A stretch of 64,000 nt of DNA from contig NZ_KB849765.1 in the NCBI RefSeq assembly GCF_000369005.1, positions 773,881-837,880 of the forward strand, written 5' to 3'. Below are positions 46,515 through 56,037 of this stretch, piece by piece. Under the pieces are notes generated by a model. That model was given only the letters and a program-made list of their open reading frames with translations, ran no database searches and was not told the DNA's origin. Numbering within the stretch: position 1 is the first letter of the stretch; each line of letters starts with the position of its first letter. The position numbers were made by a program, and so were the translations under genes. This DNA is from Acinetobacter beijerinckii CIP 110307. Lineage in GTDB: Bacteria > Pseudomonadota > Gammaproteobacteria > Pseudomonadales > Moraxellaceae.

Positions 46515-47225
46515 ATGCAAGATACCCTTGTTCCTCAAGCCATCAGCACAAGTCAGAGTATTACTCTGACGGAACACGTATTTAAGCAAATTCAATCGGC
46601 GATTGTATTAGGACAAATTCCTGCGGGCAGCAAAATTTCAGAGCCCGAGTTGGCACGTATTTACGGGATTAGTCGTGGTCCATTGCGCGAGGCGATTCAT
46701 CGTCTTGAAGGACAGAGATTGGTTGAGCGTACGGCACATGTCGGTGCGCGAGTTGTTTCCCTTTCTCTACAACAGTTTCAAGAACTCTATCAGATTCGCG
46801 CTTCGCTTGAGGGTTTAGCCTGTAAATTAGCAGCTCAGCATATTGATAAGAAACAAATTTTGGCATTGCGTGATGTGTTGCGTATGCATGCTGAAGATGA
46901 AAATTTTAAAGCAGGTAAGGGTTATTACCTACAAGAAGGTCAAGACGATTTCCATTACTGCATTATCAAAAGCAGTGGCAATAAAACCTTAGAAAAAATG
47001 TTATGTGATGAGCTTTATCACCTCATCCGTATGTACCGAATTCAGTTTTCAAACACCCCAAATCGACCGAGCAAAGCTTGGGACGAACATATCCGCATTT
47101 TAGATGCGATCGCAGAAGGTGACGGTGAACTTGCCGAAATGCTGATGCACCGTCACATCAATGCATCTTACAAAATTGTTGAGCAAACATTGCTGCAAAC
47201 CCAAGGAGAACATCAACATGGCTAA
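46515..47225 (+). CDS. GntR family regulator of the methylcitrate genes
   Basis: A 236-aa FadR/VanR-type GntR protein. The N-terminal winged helix (about residues 20-85) shows [55 protein letters not shown]. The C-terminal FCD domain (about 95-225) has a likely metal site in [13 protein letters not shown] and MHRHINAS. It is the first gene of the prp group and its stop overlaps prpB by 8 bases. Palindromes in front of it suggest autorepression, probably relieved by a propionate metabolite; the effector is inferred. Confidence 0.9.
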   Translation: MQDTLVPQAISTSQSITLTEHVFKQIQSAIVLGQIPAGSKISEPELARIYGISRGPLREAIHRLEGQRLVERTAHVGARVVSLSLQQFQELYQIRASLEGLACKLAAQHIDKKQILALRDVLRMHAEDENFKAGKGYYLQEGQDDFHYCIIKSSGNKTLEKMLCDELYHLIRMYRIQFSNTPNRPSKAWDEHIRILDAIAEGDGELAEMLMHRHINASYKIVEQTLLQTQGEHQHG

Positions 47226-48099
47226 ATCTGCTGGTCAGCTATTCCGCGACGCGGTCGCAAATGAAAAACCATTACAAGTGGTCGGTGCGATCAATGCCAA
47301 TCATGCATTGTTAGCAAAACGTGCAGGCTATAAAGCAATTTATTTGTCAGGTGGTGGTGTTGCCGCAGGTTCGTTAGGTTTACCTGATTTAGGGATTAGT
47401 AACCTTGATGATGTATTGACCGATGTACGCCGTATTACTGATGTCTGTGATCTACCATTATTGGTTGATGTGGATACAGGTTTTGGTGCTTCAGCATTCA
47501 ATATTGCGCGTACCACTAAATCAATGATTAAGTTCGGTGCAGCAGCAATGCACATCGAAGACCAAGTGGGTGCTAAGCGTTGTGGACACCGTCCTAACAA
47601 AGCGATTGTTACGCAACAAGAAATGGTGGATCGTATCAAAGCGGCAGTGGATGCACGTACCGATGAAAGTTTTGTGATTATGGCACGTACCGATGCTTTA
47701 GCGGTTGAAGGTTTACAAGCAGCGATTGATCGTGCAGGTGCTTACATTGAAGCAGGTGCGGATATGTTATTCCCTGAAGCAATCACTGAATTGGCGATGT
47801 ACAAGCAATTTGCTGACCTGACTAAAGTTCCAGTATTAGCAAACATTACTGAATTTGGTTCTACACCATTATTCACTACTGAAGAGTTGGCTTCTGCGGA
47901 TGTGAGCATTGCGTTGTACCCACTTTCAGCATTCCGTGCGATGAACAAAGCAGCGGAAAATGTCTATGAGACTCTGCGTAAAGAAGGCACACAAAAGAAC
48001 GTTGTTGACACCATGCAAACCCGTCAAGAATTGTATGACCGCATTAACTACCATGCGTTTGAACAGTATCTTGATGCATCGTTTGAAAAAGCAAAATAA
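47218..48099 (+). CDS. prpB: Methylisocitrate lyase
   Basis: A 293-aa enzyme splitting 2-methylisocitrate to pyruvate and succinate, the last step of propionate breakdown. It has [58 protein letters not shown], the metal-binding VDVDTGFG near residue 85, and the catalytic-Cys loop [15 protein letters not shown] near 115-130. Start 47218 follows an AAGGAGAA site; an upstream in-frame ATG at 47161 lies in gntR. The length and motifs are those of PrpB rather than isocitrate lyase. Confidence 0.96.
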   Translation: MAKSAGQLFRDAVANEKPLQVVGAINANHALLAKRAGYKAIYLSGGGVAAGSLGLPDLGISNLDDVLTDVRRITDVCDLPLLVDVDTGFGASAFNIARTTKSMIKFGAAAMHIEDQVGAKRCGHRPNKAIVTQQEMVDRIKAAVDARTDESFVIMARTDALAVEGLQAAIDRAGAYIEAGADMLFPEAITELAMYKQFADLTKVPVLANITEFGSTPLFTTEELASADVSIALYPLSAFRAMNKAAENVYETLRKEGTQKNVVDTMQTRQELYDRINYHAFEQYLDASFEKAK

Positions 48100-48100
48100 G

Positions 48101-48175
48101 AAATCCCCCTAAATCCCCCTTTTTCAAAGGGGGATTTCCCTCCCTTTCCAAAGGGAGGGCTAGGGAGGGATTTTA
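48101..48175. repeat. Double hairpin, REP-like element between prpB and prpC
   Basis: Two adjacent near-perfect hairpins. AAATCCCCCTTT (48111-48122) pairs with AAAGGGGGATTT (48126-48137). CCCTCCCTTT (48138-48147) pairs with AAAGGGAGGG (48150-48159). A further AAATCCCCCT precedes the first at 48101-48110, and a GGGAGGGATTTT tail ends the element. Such G/C-tract inverted repeats are dispersed in this genus. It may attenuate or stabilise the prp transcript. Confidence 0.8.
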
Positions 48176-48217
48176 GAACTCATAATTCACATAGAAAGAA
48201 CAGAAAAGGACAATCTT

Positions 48218-49375
48218 ATGAGCAGTAATGAAACACCAGTAGGCTTCAAGCCAAAAAAATCAGTTGCGTTAAGTGGTCAAGTTGCAGGTAACACAGCACT
48301 TTGTACCGTAGGTCGTAGTGGTAATGACTTGCACTACCGTGGTTATGACATTCTTGACCTTGCAGTGGGTAGCGAATTTGAAGAAGTTGCGCACTTGCTA
48401 GTACATGGCAAACTTCCAAACAAAGCTGAGTTGAAAGCCTATAAAGCAAAACTTAAAGCACTTCGTGGCTTACCAGCAGCATTGAAAACTGCACTTGAGC
48501 AGTTACCACCATCTGCACACCCAATGGACGTGATGCGTACGGGCGTTTCAGTTCTAGGTTGTTTAACGCCTGAACATGAAGACCACAATGAAGCAGGTGC
48601 AAAAGACATCGCTGATAAATTGATGGCAAGCCTCGGTTCAATGTTGTTGTATTGGTACCACTTCAGCAACAACGGTCGTCGTATCGAAGTTGAAACCAAT
48701 GACGATTCAATTGCTGCGCATTTCCTCCATTTACTTCATGGCGAAGCGCCATCTGAAGAATGGATTCAAGCAATGCATACATCTTTGATTCTGTATGCTG
48801 AGCATGAATTCAACGCTTCTACATTTACTTCACGTGTTGTTGCAGGTACAGGTTCAGACATGTATTCAGCAATTACAGGTGGTATTGGTGCGCTACGTGG
48901 TCCAAAACACGGTGGTGCGAACGAAGTTGCTTTCGTGATTCAACAACGTTATGACAACGCTGACGAAGCAGAAGCAGACATCCGTAGCCGTGTAGAGAAA
49001 AAAGAAGTGATCATCGGCTTTGGTCATCCTGTTTATACCATCTCTGATCCACGTAACGAAGTGATCAAGAAAGTGGCGCGTGATCTTGCTGAAGCGCAAG
49101 AGAACACCAAAATGTACCTCATTGCTGAACGTTTAGAAGCAGTGATGAAGGAAGTGAAGAACATGTTCCCGAACCTCGATTGGTTCAGCGCGGTGAGCTA
49201 TCACTTGATGGGTGTTCCAACAGCAATGTTCACTCCATTATTCGTGATTGCACGTACAGCTGGTTGGTCAGCACACGTGATTGAACAACGTCAAGACGGC
49301 AAGATCATTCGTCCAAGCGCGAACTATACAGGCCCTGAAAACTTAGAATTCAAACCATTGGCGGAGCGTGGTTAA
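48218..49375 (+). CDS. prpC: 2-methylcitrate synthase
   Basis: A 385-aa citrate-synthase family enzyme condensing propionyl-CoA with oxaloacetate. [37 protein letters not shown] marks PrpC. The catalytic residues lie in [16 protein letters not shown] (His near 235), [13 protein letters not shown] (His near 270) and [26 protein letters not shown] (Asp near 325 is replaced by the family's FSAVSYH region). It follows prpB by about 120 bases with the double hairpin between, and overlaps the acnD start by one base (TAATG). Confidence 0.94.
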   Translation: MSSNETPVGFKPKKSVALSGQVAGNTALCTVGRSGNDLHYRGYDILDLAVGSEFEEVAHLLVHGKLPNKAELKAYKAKLKALRGLPAALKTALEQLPPSAHPMDVMRTGVSVLGCLTPEHEDHNEAGAKDIADKLMASLGSMLLYWYHFSNNGRRIEVETNDDSIAAHFLHLLHGEAPSEEWIQAMHTSLILYAEHEFNASTFTSRVVAGTGSDMYSAITGGIGALRGPKHGGANEVAFVIQQRYDNADEAEADIRSRVEKKEVIIGFGHPVYTISDPRNEVIKKVARDLAEAQENTKMYLIAERLEAVMKEVKNMFPNLDWFSAVSYHLMGVPTAMFTPLFVIARTAGWSAHVIEQRQDGKIIRPSANYTGPENLEFKPLAERG

Positions 49376-51993
49376 TGACAAATCAATACCGTAAACCGCT
49401 GGCAGGTACCCAGCTCGAATACTATGACGTGCGTCAAGCCGTTGAAGATATTCAGCCAGGCGCATACGAAAAGCTGCCATACACTTCGAAAGTACTTGCT
49501 GAACAGCTGGTGCGTAAAGCGGATGCCGAGAATTTAACGGCCTATTTAACCCAATTGATCGAATGCCGTCAGGACTTGGATTTTCCTTGGTATCCTGCGC
49601 GTGTGGTCTGTCATGACATCTTAGGTCAAACAGCACTCGTTGACCTTGCGGGCTTGCGTGATGCGATTGCTGAAAAAGGTGGTGATCCATCTAAAGTCAA
49701 TCCAGTGGTGCCAACTCAGTTGATCGTCGATCACTCTTTGGCGGTGGAATTCGGTGGCTTTGATCCTGACGCGTTTGAGAAAAACCGTGCAATCGAAGAT
49801 CGTCGCAATGAAGACCGTTTCCATTTTATCGAGTGGACGAAAACAGCATTTAAAAATGTTGACGTGATCCCTGCGGGTAACGGCATCATGCACCAGATCA
49901 ATTTGGAGAAAATGTCTCCAGTGATCCAAAATCGTGATGGTTTAGCGTTCCCAGACACATGCGTAGGTACAGACTCACATACACCACATACGGATGCACT
50001 TGGTGTGATCTCAGTGGGTGTAGGTGGTTTAGAAGCTGAAAACGTGATGTTGGGTCGTGCATCTTGGATGCGTCTTCCAGACATTATCGGTGTTGAGCTA
50101 GTCGGTCAGCGTCAAGCAGGCATCACGGCTACTGATATCGTATTGGCACTCACTGAATTCTTACGTAAAGAACGTGTAGTTGGTGCATACCTTGAGTTCT
50201 TTGGTGAAGGCGCAGACACCATGTCGATTGGTGACCGTGCTACGATTTCAAATATGACCCCAGAATATGGCGCAACTGCTGCGATGTTCTACATCGACCA
50301 AAACACGATTGATTATTTACGCCTGACGGGTCGTGAAGATGCACAAGTGGCATTAGTTGAGCAATATGCCAAAGAAATCGGTCTTTGGGCATCGGATATG
50401 ACCAAAGCGCAGTACCCACGTGTACTTCGTTTCGATCTTTCAACAGTCACTCGTAACATTGCAGGTCCATCAAACCCACATGCACGTGTATCGACTGCTG
50501 ACTTGAAAGCGAAAGGTATTGCAGGGAATTTGGATGTTGCAAAAGCACAAGAAGCAGAAGGTTTAATTCCTGATGGTGCAGTGATTATTGCGGCGATTAC
50601 CTCTTGTACTAATACTTCTAATCCACGTAATACCGTTGCCGCAGGTTTATTGGCACGTAAAGCCAATGAACTCGGTTTAGTGCGTAAATCTTGGGTGAAA
50701 TCATCATTTGCACCAGGTTCAAAGGCAGCTGCGCTGTATCTTGAAGAAGCTGGTGTACTGAAAGACTTAGAGAAACTTGGTTTTGGTATCGTGGCATATG
50801 CATGTACAACCTGTAACGGTATGTCAGGCGCACTTGATCCAGTGATTCAACAAGAAATCATTGACCGTGATTTGTATGCGACAGCGGTACTTTCGGGTAA
50901 CCGTAACTTCGATGGTCGTATCCATCCATACGCAAAACAAGCGTTCTTGGCATCGCCTCCACTGGTAGTGGCGTATGCGATTGCAGGAACCATTCGTTTT
51001 GACATCGAAACCGATTCTCTTGGAAATGACAAAGACGGTAATCCAATTTACCTGAAAGACATTTGGCCTTCAGATGCTGAAATTGATGCTTTAGTTAAAG
51101 AATCAGTGAAGCCTGAGCAGTTCCGTAAAATCTACATTCCAATGTTTGATTTGGGTGTGAATGAAGAAGCAGCAAGCCCATTGTATGACTGGCGTCCAAT
51201 GAGTACCTATATTCGTCGTCCGCCGTATTGGGAAGGCGCGTTGGCTGCACCACGTACTTTAAGCAACATGCGTCCGCTTGCAATCTTAGGTGATAACATC
51301 ACCACTGATCACTTGTCTCCATCGAATGCGATTGTGCTTGATAGTGCTTCAGGTGAATATTTGGCGAAAATGGGCGTGCCTGAGGAAGACTTTAACTCAT
51401 ACGCAACTCACCGTGGCGACCATCTCACTACGCAACGTGCAACCTTTGCCAACCCGAAACTGTTTAATGAAATGGTGGTTCGTTCAGACGGCACCATTAA
51501 GCAAGGTTCAAAAGCGCGTGTTGAGCCAGAAGGCGAAGTAATGCGTATGTGGGAAGCGATTGAAACCTACATGAACCGCAAGCAACCGTTGATCATTGTA
51601 GCGGGTGCGGATTATGGTCAGGGTTCAAGTCGTGACTGGGCTGCGAAAGGTGTTCGTCTTGCAGGTGTTGAAGCGATCGTTGCCGAAGGTTTTGAGCGTA
51701 TTCACCGTACCAATTTAGTCGGTATGGGCGTTTTACCGCTTGAGTTTAAAGCAGGTGTGAACCGTAAGACATTAAAGCTAGATGGTACTGAGCTTTATAG
51801 TGTGATTGGTAATATTGCACCGCGTTCGACTTTAACTTTAGTGATTGAGCGTGCCACAGCGGATGGTAAAGAAGAGATTCTTGAAGTGCCTGTAACTTGC
51901 CGTTTGGATACAGAAGAAGAAGTTTCTGTATATGAAGCGGGCGGTGTATTACAGCGTTTTGCACAAGACTTTTTAGAAGGTCAAGTAGCTTAA
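49375..51993 (+). CDS. acnD: Fe/S-dependent 2-methylisocitrate dehydratase AcnD
   Basis: An 872-aa aconitase-family enzyme that dehydrates 2-methylcitrate in the methylcitrate cycle in place of PrpD. Cluster ligands are in TSCTNTSNP near residue 410 and ACTTCNG near 475 (two Cys). GTDSHTPHTDALGVISVGVGGLEAENV near 195-220 and the swivel-domain GADYGQGSSRDWAAKGVRLAGVEAIVAEGFERIHRTNLVGMGVLPLEF near 740-785 are intact. AcnD normally needs PrpF, but no prpF follows; the next gene is a DUF262 protein. Length and the prp neighbourhood separate it from AcnA. Confidence 0.93.
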   Translation: MTNQYRKPLAGTQLEYYDVRQAVEDIQPGAYEKLPYTSKVLAEQLVRKADAENLTAYLTQLIECRQDLDFPWYPARVVCHDILGQTALVDLAGLRDAIAEKGGDPSKVNPVVPTQLIVDHSLAVEFGGFDPDAFEKNRAIEDRRNEDRFHFIEWTKTAFKNVDVIPAGNGIMHQINLEKMSPVIQNRDGLAFPDTCVGTDSHTPHTDALGVISVGVGGLEAENVMLGRASWMRLPDIIGVELVGQRQAGITATDIVLALTEFLRKERVVGAYLEFFGEGADTMSIGDRATISNMTPEYGATAAMFYIDQNTIDYLRLTGREDAQVALVEQYAKEIGLWASDMTKAQYPRVLRFDLSTVTRNIAGPSNPHARVSTADLKAKGIAGNLDVAKAQEAEGLIPDGAVIIAAITSCTNTSNPRNTVAAGLLARKANELGLVRKSWVKSSFAPGSKAAALYLEEAGVLKDLEKLGFGIVAYACTTCNGMSGALDPVIQQEIIDRDLYATAVLSGNRNFDGRIHPYAKQAFLASPPLVVAYAIAGTIRFDIETDSLGNDKDGNPIYLKDIWPSDAEIDALVKESVKPEQFRKIYIPMFDLGVNEEAASPLYDWRPMSTYIRRPPYWEGALAAPRTLSNMRPLAILGDNITTDHLSPSNAIVLDSASGEYLAKMGVPEEDFNSYATHRGDHLTTQRATFANPKLFNEMVVRSDGTIKQGSKARVEPEGEVMRMWEAIETYMNRKQPLIIVAGADYGQGSSRDWAAKGVRLAGVEAIVAEGFERIHRTNLVGMGVLPLEFKAGVNRKTLKLDGTELYSVIGNIAPRSTLTLVIERATADGKEEILEVPVTCRLDTEEEVSVYEAGGVLQRFAQDFLEGQVA

Positions 51994-52023
51994 TACTTTA
52001 GCTAAAAATAATTGATATTGTTT

Positions 52024-52055
52024 AAAAAAAGCCCTACTTTAGAGTGGGGTTTTTC
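52024..52055 (+). terminator. Terminator of the prp operon
   Basis: AAAAAGCCCTACT pairs with AGTGGGGTTTTT through a short loop, with G-T wobbles, flanked by A and T runs. It lies between acnD and the DUF262 gene, so that gene probably has its own promoter. Confidence 0.75.
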
Positions 52056-52071
52056 ATGGTTAATTAATGTT

Positions 52072-53835
52072 ATGGCTAGTATAAAAATTAAGGATTTTTT
52101 TAATGGGCGGTTTTTCGAAATACCGAAGTATCAAAGAGGATATGCTTGGGAAGTGAGCAATATTCGTGATTTATTTGATGATATCAAAGAATCTATAGAA
52201 TCAAGCTCAAATCATTATATTGGAACCATTGTTTTATCAAAGGCTGAAGATGATGAGGAAAAATTTTATATTGTAGATGGTCAACAAAGGATGACCACGA
52301 TAAGTCTAATTATAAATTCATTAATAAGTAAGTTATCTGAAAAAGATAGATTCTTTTATGAAAGATTTTATCTAAAAGAGGATGACAGATATAGAATGTT
52401 ACCACTCAATCGAGACCAAGGCTTTTTTAAACAAATTCTTGAGGACATTTTGATAGAGCCTCAGAATAAGAGTCAACGATTATTACGAGATGCTGTTGAG
52501 GAAATCAATTTCAAAGTCGATGAAATTGAAGATAAATTAAAATTTCTTAAATCTGTTGAAAAATTAGAGATTATGGAGTTCGTAGAGAATTCAGAAGGTG
52601 ATGCAATTCGAATTTTTCAGACAGTTAATGATCGGGGTAAGCCATTATCTAATATGGAAAAGGCTAAGAGCTTATTAATTTATTTTTCAAATCGTTATTT
52701 AGATAAAAAGTTAGATAACACTGTTAATGATTATTTTAGTGATATATTTGAAATATATGATGATATCAAGCATTTAGGGGATACATTAGGGGTCAATTTA
52801 ATTAGAAATAAAGAGTTTAATGAAGATAATCTCATGAGGTATCATTTTGTTACTTACAGTAATGAAAGTTATGACCCTACAGCTAACTATGTTTTAAATT
52901 TTTTGAAAAAAAAGTTGATAGAGCTTAGGAATAATAGTTCTGATTGTAATTATGAAGCAATACATGATTTTATATATGACTATATTTCTACCTTAAAGAA
53001 TTTCTTTATTAACTGTAAAAATGTTTTGGAAAGAGCGCTAAAAGAAGAAAAGTTCTATAAAATATTCGTTATATTAAACCTTTCTGCAACACTTTATCCT
53101 TTAATAATAAGGTTGCAATCTTTAAATTTATTAGACCAATCTCTAGAAGGTGTGGGTAGAACACAGTTCAATTTTCTAGATCTAGTGGAATTAATAGAGG
53201 TAAGAGTTTATAAAACTAGGGCAACAGATCCAAAAGCTGATATTGCAAGACTAGTTTATAAAATTGGTAAGATTTCTGCTAGCGAAATAGAAGAAAGCTT
53301 GATTTGGTTTAATAATAGGTGGATGTCAACGGAAGAATTTCAAGCTAATTTATCACAAGCAATTTATGGCAATAGAGCGTTAAATTATATTTTTATTACA
53401 TACTGTGAAGAAGTAAAAGGTATTCAATATAGCTTAGAGGAACTTAAAAAGTTAGTCGTATCTAGCCCAAATATTGAACATATTTTATCTCAAGCTCCTA
53501 ATTTTGATCCTTTAACTTTAGGATTCCAAAGTAAAGAAGATTTTATTGATTTTGAACATCATCTAGGAAATTTAACGATCCTAGAAAAAGGATTGAATTC
53601 TAGTGTTTCGAATAAAAATCCTATTGATAAAATAGATGGTTATGGGCGGAGTGCATTTATTATGACAAAGAAATTAGGCTCTAGTATCGACAGTGATCAG
53701 GAATTTAATAAGTCTACAATACAGGTTAGAACTAAAGAATTATCACAATTCTGTTTAAAACGCTGGTGGAGTGAAAAGTCGATTGATACAAAAGTTGTTC
53801 TAGCTGATGAGTATGATTACCAAGAGGTTTCTTGA
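52072..53835 (+). CDS. DUF262/DUF1524 (GmrSD-like) protein, putative anti-phage nuclease
   Basis: A 587-aa protein with two recognisable ends. The N-terminal DUF262 shows IPKYQRGYAW (residues 17-26) and VDGQQRMTT (DGQQR at 69-73), the ParB/Srx-like NTPase core. The C-terminal DUF1524 HNH-type nuclease shows NIEHILSQ (His470) and HHLGNLTILEKGLNS (Asn500). The middle is helical, with no known motif. GmrSD-type enzymes cut modified phage DNA; that role is known for the family and inferred here. The start at 52072 is taken because the upstream ATG lies across the terminator. Markedly AT-rich relative to acnD, alone on its strand, with no methylase nearby. Confidence 0.85.
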   Translation: MASIKIKDFFNGRFFEIPKYQRGYAWEVSNIRDLFDDIKESIESSSNHYIGTIVLSKAEDDEEKFYIVDGQQRMTTISLIINSLISKLSEKDRFFYERFYLKEDDRYRMLPLNRDQGFFKQILEDILIEPQNKSQRLLRDAVEEINFKVDEIEDKLKFLKSVEKLEIMEFVENSEGDAIRIFQTVNDRGKPLSNMEKAKSLLIYFSNRYLDKKLDNTVNDYFSDIFEIYDDIKHLGDTLGVNLIRNKEFNEDNLMRYHFVTYSNESYDPTANYVLNFLKKKLIELRNNSSDCNYEAIHDFIYDYISTLKNFFINCKNVLERALKEEKFYKIFVILNLSATLYPLIIRLQSLNLLDQSLEGVGRTQFNFLDLVELIEVRVYKTRATDPKADIARLVYKIGKISASEIEESLIWFNNRWMSTEEFQANLSQAIYGNRALNYIFITYCEEVKGIQYSLEELKKLVVSSPNIEHILSQAPNFDPLTLGFQSKEDFIDFEHHLGNLTILEKGLNSSVSNKNPIDKIDGYGRSAFIMTKKLGSSIDSDQEFNKSTIQVRTKELSQFCLKRWWSEKSIDTKVVLADEYDYQEVS

Positions 53836-53905
53836 ATATCTGTATTTAAAAATAGAGGTTTTATTCCTTTTTCAGTAGTTTAGATTCTTGAATAACAGTT
53901 ATTTC

Positions 53906-53937
53906 ACCTTTCCGACACCACCATTCGTCAGAAAGGT
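53906..53937. other. Hairpin downstream of the DUF262 gene
   Basis: ACCTTTC-C-GAC (53906-53916) pairs with GTC-A-GAAAGGT (53927-53937) around a 10-nt loop. The following sequence is A-rich and not a T-run, so termination is uncertain. The gap 53836-54003 holds no other gene. Confidence 0.5.
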
Positions 53938-54003
53938 CAATAAATAATCAAAACTATCACGCTATAGTATATGAACCATTTCTAAAATCTATGGAGAACA
54001 AAG

Positions 54004-54147
54004 ATGGTTACTGCTGGCGAAAAACCTGGAACTGGCTTCTATTTTTGTGTTCAATGCGGACACCGCACCTATTTAGAAATTGGTACTGATCGTTTACCTC
54101 CGTGTACCAAATGCCTTGGCAATCAATTCAACAGTAAGAATGCCTAA
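54004..54147 (+). CDS. Small zinc-ribbon protein (47 aa)
   Basis: A 47-aa protein, MVTAGEKPGTGFYFCVQCGHRTYLEIGTDRLPPCTKCLGNQF, that is too short for routine calling. Two CxxC pairs (Cys15/Cys18 and Cys34/Cys37) make a single zinc ribbon. A GGAGAA site lies nine bases upstream, and a terminator follows. The family is known in Acinetobacter as a zinc-ribbon-containing protein of unknown function. Its position directly after the inserted DUF262 gene marks the right edge of that insert. Confidence 0.85.
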   Translation: MVTAGEKPGTGFYFCVQCGHRTYLEIGTDRLPPCTKCLGNQFNSKNA

Positions 54148-54183
54148 GCCGCAAACACCAAACAGTTACCCACTGTTTTGATG

Positions 54184-54212
54184 AAAGCCCTGTCACTCGA
54201 TAGGGCTTTTTT
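54184..54212 (+). terminator. Terminator after the zinc-ribbon gene
   Basis: AAAGCCCT (54184-54191) pairs with AGGGCTTT (54202-54209), followed by TTTT. Confidence 0.92.
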
Positions 54213-54272
54213 GTTACTGTAAAATATGAAATAACAAGATAGCGATATCTGACAAAAATAAGGAAAACCCAG

Positions 54273-54851
54273 ATGGAAACAATATTAGGACTTTGTATCG
54301 GCGTAGGATTAAGCGCAGCCTGCGGTTTTCGTGTCTTTGTTCCTTTATTGGTGATGAGCATTGCAACTTTGTTGGGTTGGTATGAACCTGCCAAAGGTTT
54401 TGAATGGTTAGCCATTCCATCTGTATGCGCTGCACTTGGATTTGCAACCCTCTGTGAAATCGCTGCTTACTATGTGCCGTGGGTCGATAACCTGTTAGAT
54501 ACTATTGCCACACCTGCCGCTGTGGTTGCTGGCACACTCAGTACGATGGCAGTCAGTAGTGGAGAAATGTCGCAGTTTGCGACGTGGGCAGCCGCACTGA
54601 TCGTGGGTGGCGGAACAGCAGGTGTGGTACAAATAAGTACCGTAGCGGCACGTGGCGTTTCAACGGCAACCACTGGTGGACTGGGCAATTTTGTGGTGGC
54701 AACAGGTGAATTGCTTGGCTCAATTGTCTTGTCGATCTTGGCATTTGTGATGCCAGTCGTGATTACGGTATTTGTGATTATTCTCGTGATTGTAGTTGCA
54801 CGTTGGGTACAGAAAAAAAGAAAAACTCAGATCAATCCGTCAGCTTACTAA
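54273..54851 (+). CDS. DUF4126 family membrane protein
   Basis: A 192-aa protein with about five hydrophobic helices (METILGLCIGVGLSAACGFRVFVPLLVMSIATLLGW; the Ala/Gly/Val-rich stretches near 50-75, 80-100 and 110-130; and a long C-terminal helix LLGSIVLSILAFVMPVVITVFVIILVIVV followed by a basic tail). GFRVFVPLLVMS is typical of DUF4126. The molecular role of the family is not established. The next gene starts 15 bases downstream on the same strand, so the two may be co-transcribed. Confidence 0.8.
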   Translation: METILGLCIGVGLSAACGFRVFVPLLVMSIATLLGWYEPAKGFEWLAIPSVCAALGFATLCEIAAYYVPWVDNLLDTIATPAAVVAGTLSTMAVSSGEMSQFATWAAALIVGGGTAGVVQISTVAARGVSTATTGGLGNFVVATGELLGSIVLSILAFVMPVVITVFVIILVIVVARWVQKKRKTQINPSAY

Positions 54852-54866
54852 TCATAAAGGTATGAT

Positions 54867-55520
54867 ATGGACTCAGATATTTTAAAAAACATAATTCAAA
54901 ATTCATTTAATCAAGCTTTTGAATATTGTAATGCCTTTGAATTGGAAAATATTGAGTCTGAACAACGCTTCCGCCATGCCAATCGCAGCCGAATATGGAT
55001 TGAAACCTTTGCAAAAGCATTACTAAAAGCCTCGCAACAAGCAGAAGTTTCAGCAGAAAATTTCCAAGCGTTTTATCGTAAAAATCGAAAAGATGATCAT
55101 CAAGAAGATAACAATGCTCAAATGTTTGGTTTAACTGAGTTTCTGTTTGACATCGTTATTGCGGAAATGACCGAGTTTGATACCGCAAGTAAGAAAAGAC
55201 ATCCCCACTCAAAATATGCAAAGCTTCAGGCAATTCGAAAAGCAATATGGATTGTTGAAAGCGAATTTAAACGGAAAGATTCAAGAGCTTTATTGCTTGA
55301 TATGAATAAGTTAGTGTTAGGGCGAGCTGAACATAAGTTATTTATTATGAGTCAGGATGAAAGCGACACCCAAGATTGGGCGATCGAAACCTTGAATACG
55401 CTTTCAAAAGAAGATGATGCAAAGATTTTTCTAGCGCGAATACCGCATCCTTGTGATTGGGGTAAACCACATAAAAACGTAGAAGTATTTGAGATTCCTT
55501 ATGTTCAGGAGAAAATCTAG
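54867..55520 (+). CDS. Hypothetical protein (217 aa)
   Basis: A soluble, charged protein with no signal or membrane segment and no family I recognise. It is mostly helical by composition. Features include RHANRSRIWIETFAKALLKASQQAEVSAENFQAFYRKNRKDD (basic, about 35-75), FLFDIVIAEMTEF, and a C-terminal FLARIPHPCDWGKPHKNVEVFEIPY. The alternation of acidic and basic stretches resembles small enzymes or immunity-type proteins, but that is impression only. It sits 15 bases after the DUF4126 gene. Confidence 0.7.
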   Translation: MDSDILKNIIQNSFNQAFEYCNAFELENIESEQRFRHANRSRIWIETFAKALLKASQQAEVSAENFQAFYRKNRKDDHQEDNNAQMFGLTEFLFDIVIAEMTEFDTASKKRHPHSKYAKLQAIRKAIWIVESEFKRKDSRALLLDMNKLVLGRAEHKLFIMSQDESDTQDWAIETLNTLSKEDDAKIFLARIPHPCDWGKPHKNVEVFEIPYVQEKI

Positions 55521-55608
55521 CTCAGTAGATTGTATGGGTACAAACCATCGTCGGAACTAGATTTATTTGAATTCAATACAGTTTATAAGCTGTGCTTAAG
55601 CTTCAAGA

Positions 55609-55968
55609 TCACCACTTGACACGTTTTAATAAAATATCTTTATACATAATAAAATCGCAGGCGAGGCTAAAGAAAGGCTGTTTAAAGGTCGCAGGTTTAT
55701 TATGCTCATAAAAGAAATGACCTACCCATGCAAAGCCATATCCCACTACAGGCAAAGCCCAAAGTAATTTGGCATTTCCAGTTGCAACAGATGCAGCAGC
55801 TATACCAATCACACAGCTTGTACCCACGAAATGCAGACGACGACAAGTCGCATTTTCATGTTGCGAAAGATAAAAAGGATAAAATTCAGCAAGGGTTTTA
55901 TAACGAACTTCACTGGTTTCCATCTGCACAGTATTGTTTTTCATCAGTTCTTGAGTATTGTGAGACAT
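55609..55968 (-). CDS. Mpo1-like (DUF962) membrane protein
   Basis: A 119-aa protein matching the DUF962/Mpo1-like family: FYPFYLSQHENATCRRLHFVGTSCVIGIAA near the N-terminal half, then LLWALPVVGYGFAWVGHFFYEHNKPATFKQPFFSLACDFIMYKDIL. It has two or three short hydrophobic segments. The yeast Mpo1 relative is a dioxygenase acting on 2-hydroxy fatty acids; the conserved His residues (HEN, HFVGT, GHFFYEHNKPA) are kept here, so an iron site is plausible. The bacterial function is not known. It is divergent from the AraC gene across about 70 bases. Confidence 0.85.
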   Translation of the reverse strand: MSHNTQELMKNNTVQMETSEVRYKTLAEFYPFYLSQHENATCRRLHFVGTSCVIGIAAASVATGNAKLLWALPVVGYGFAWVGHFFYEHNKPATFKQPFFSLACDFIMYKDILLKRVKW

Positions 55969-56037
55969 ACGACTATTCCTTTCGTTTTAAAGTCGTCTTC
56001 ATTTTGAACACTCCAACCGAAATGGTCTTGAACGAAT

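Noticed and set aside
53836..54003. Remnant of prpF after the DUF262 gene
   Set aside because: The gap is only 168 bases and shows no PrpF-like reading in any frame.
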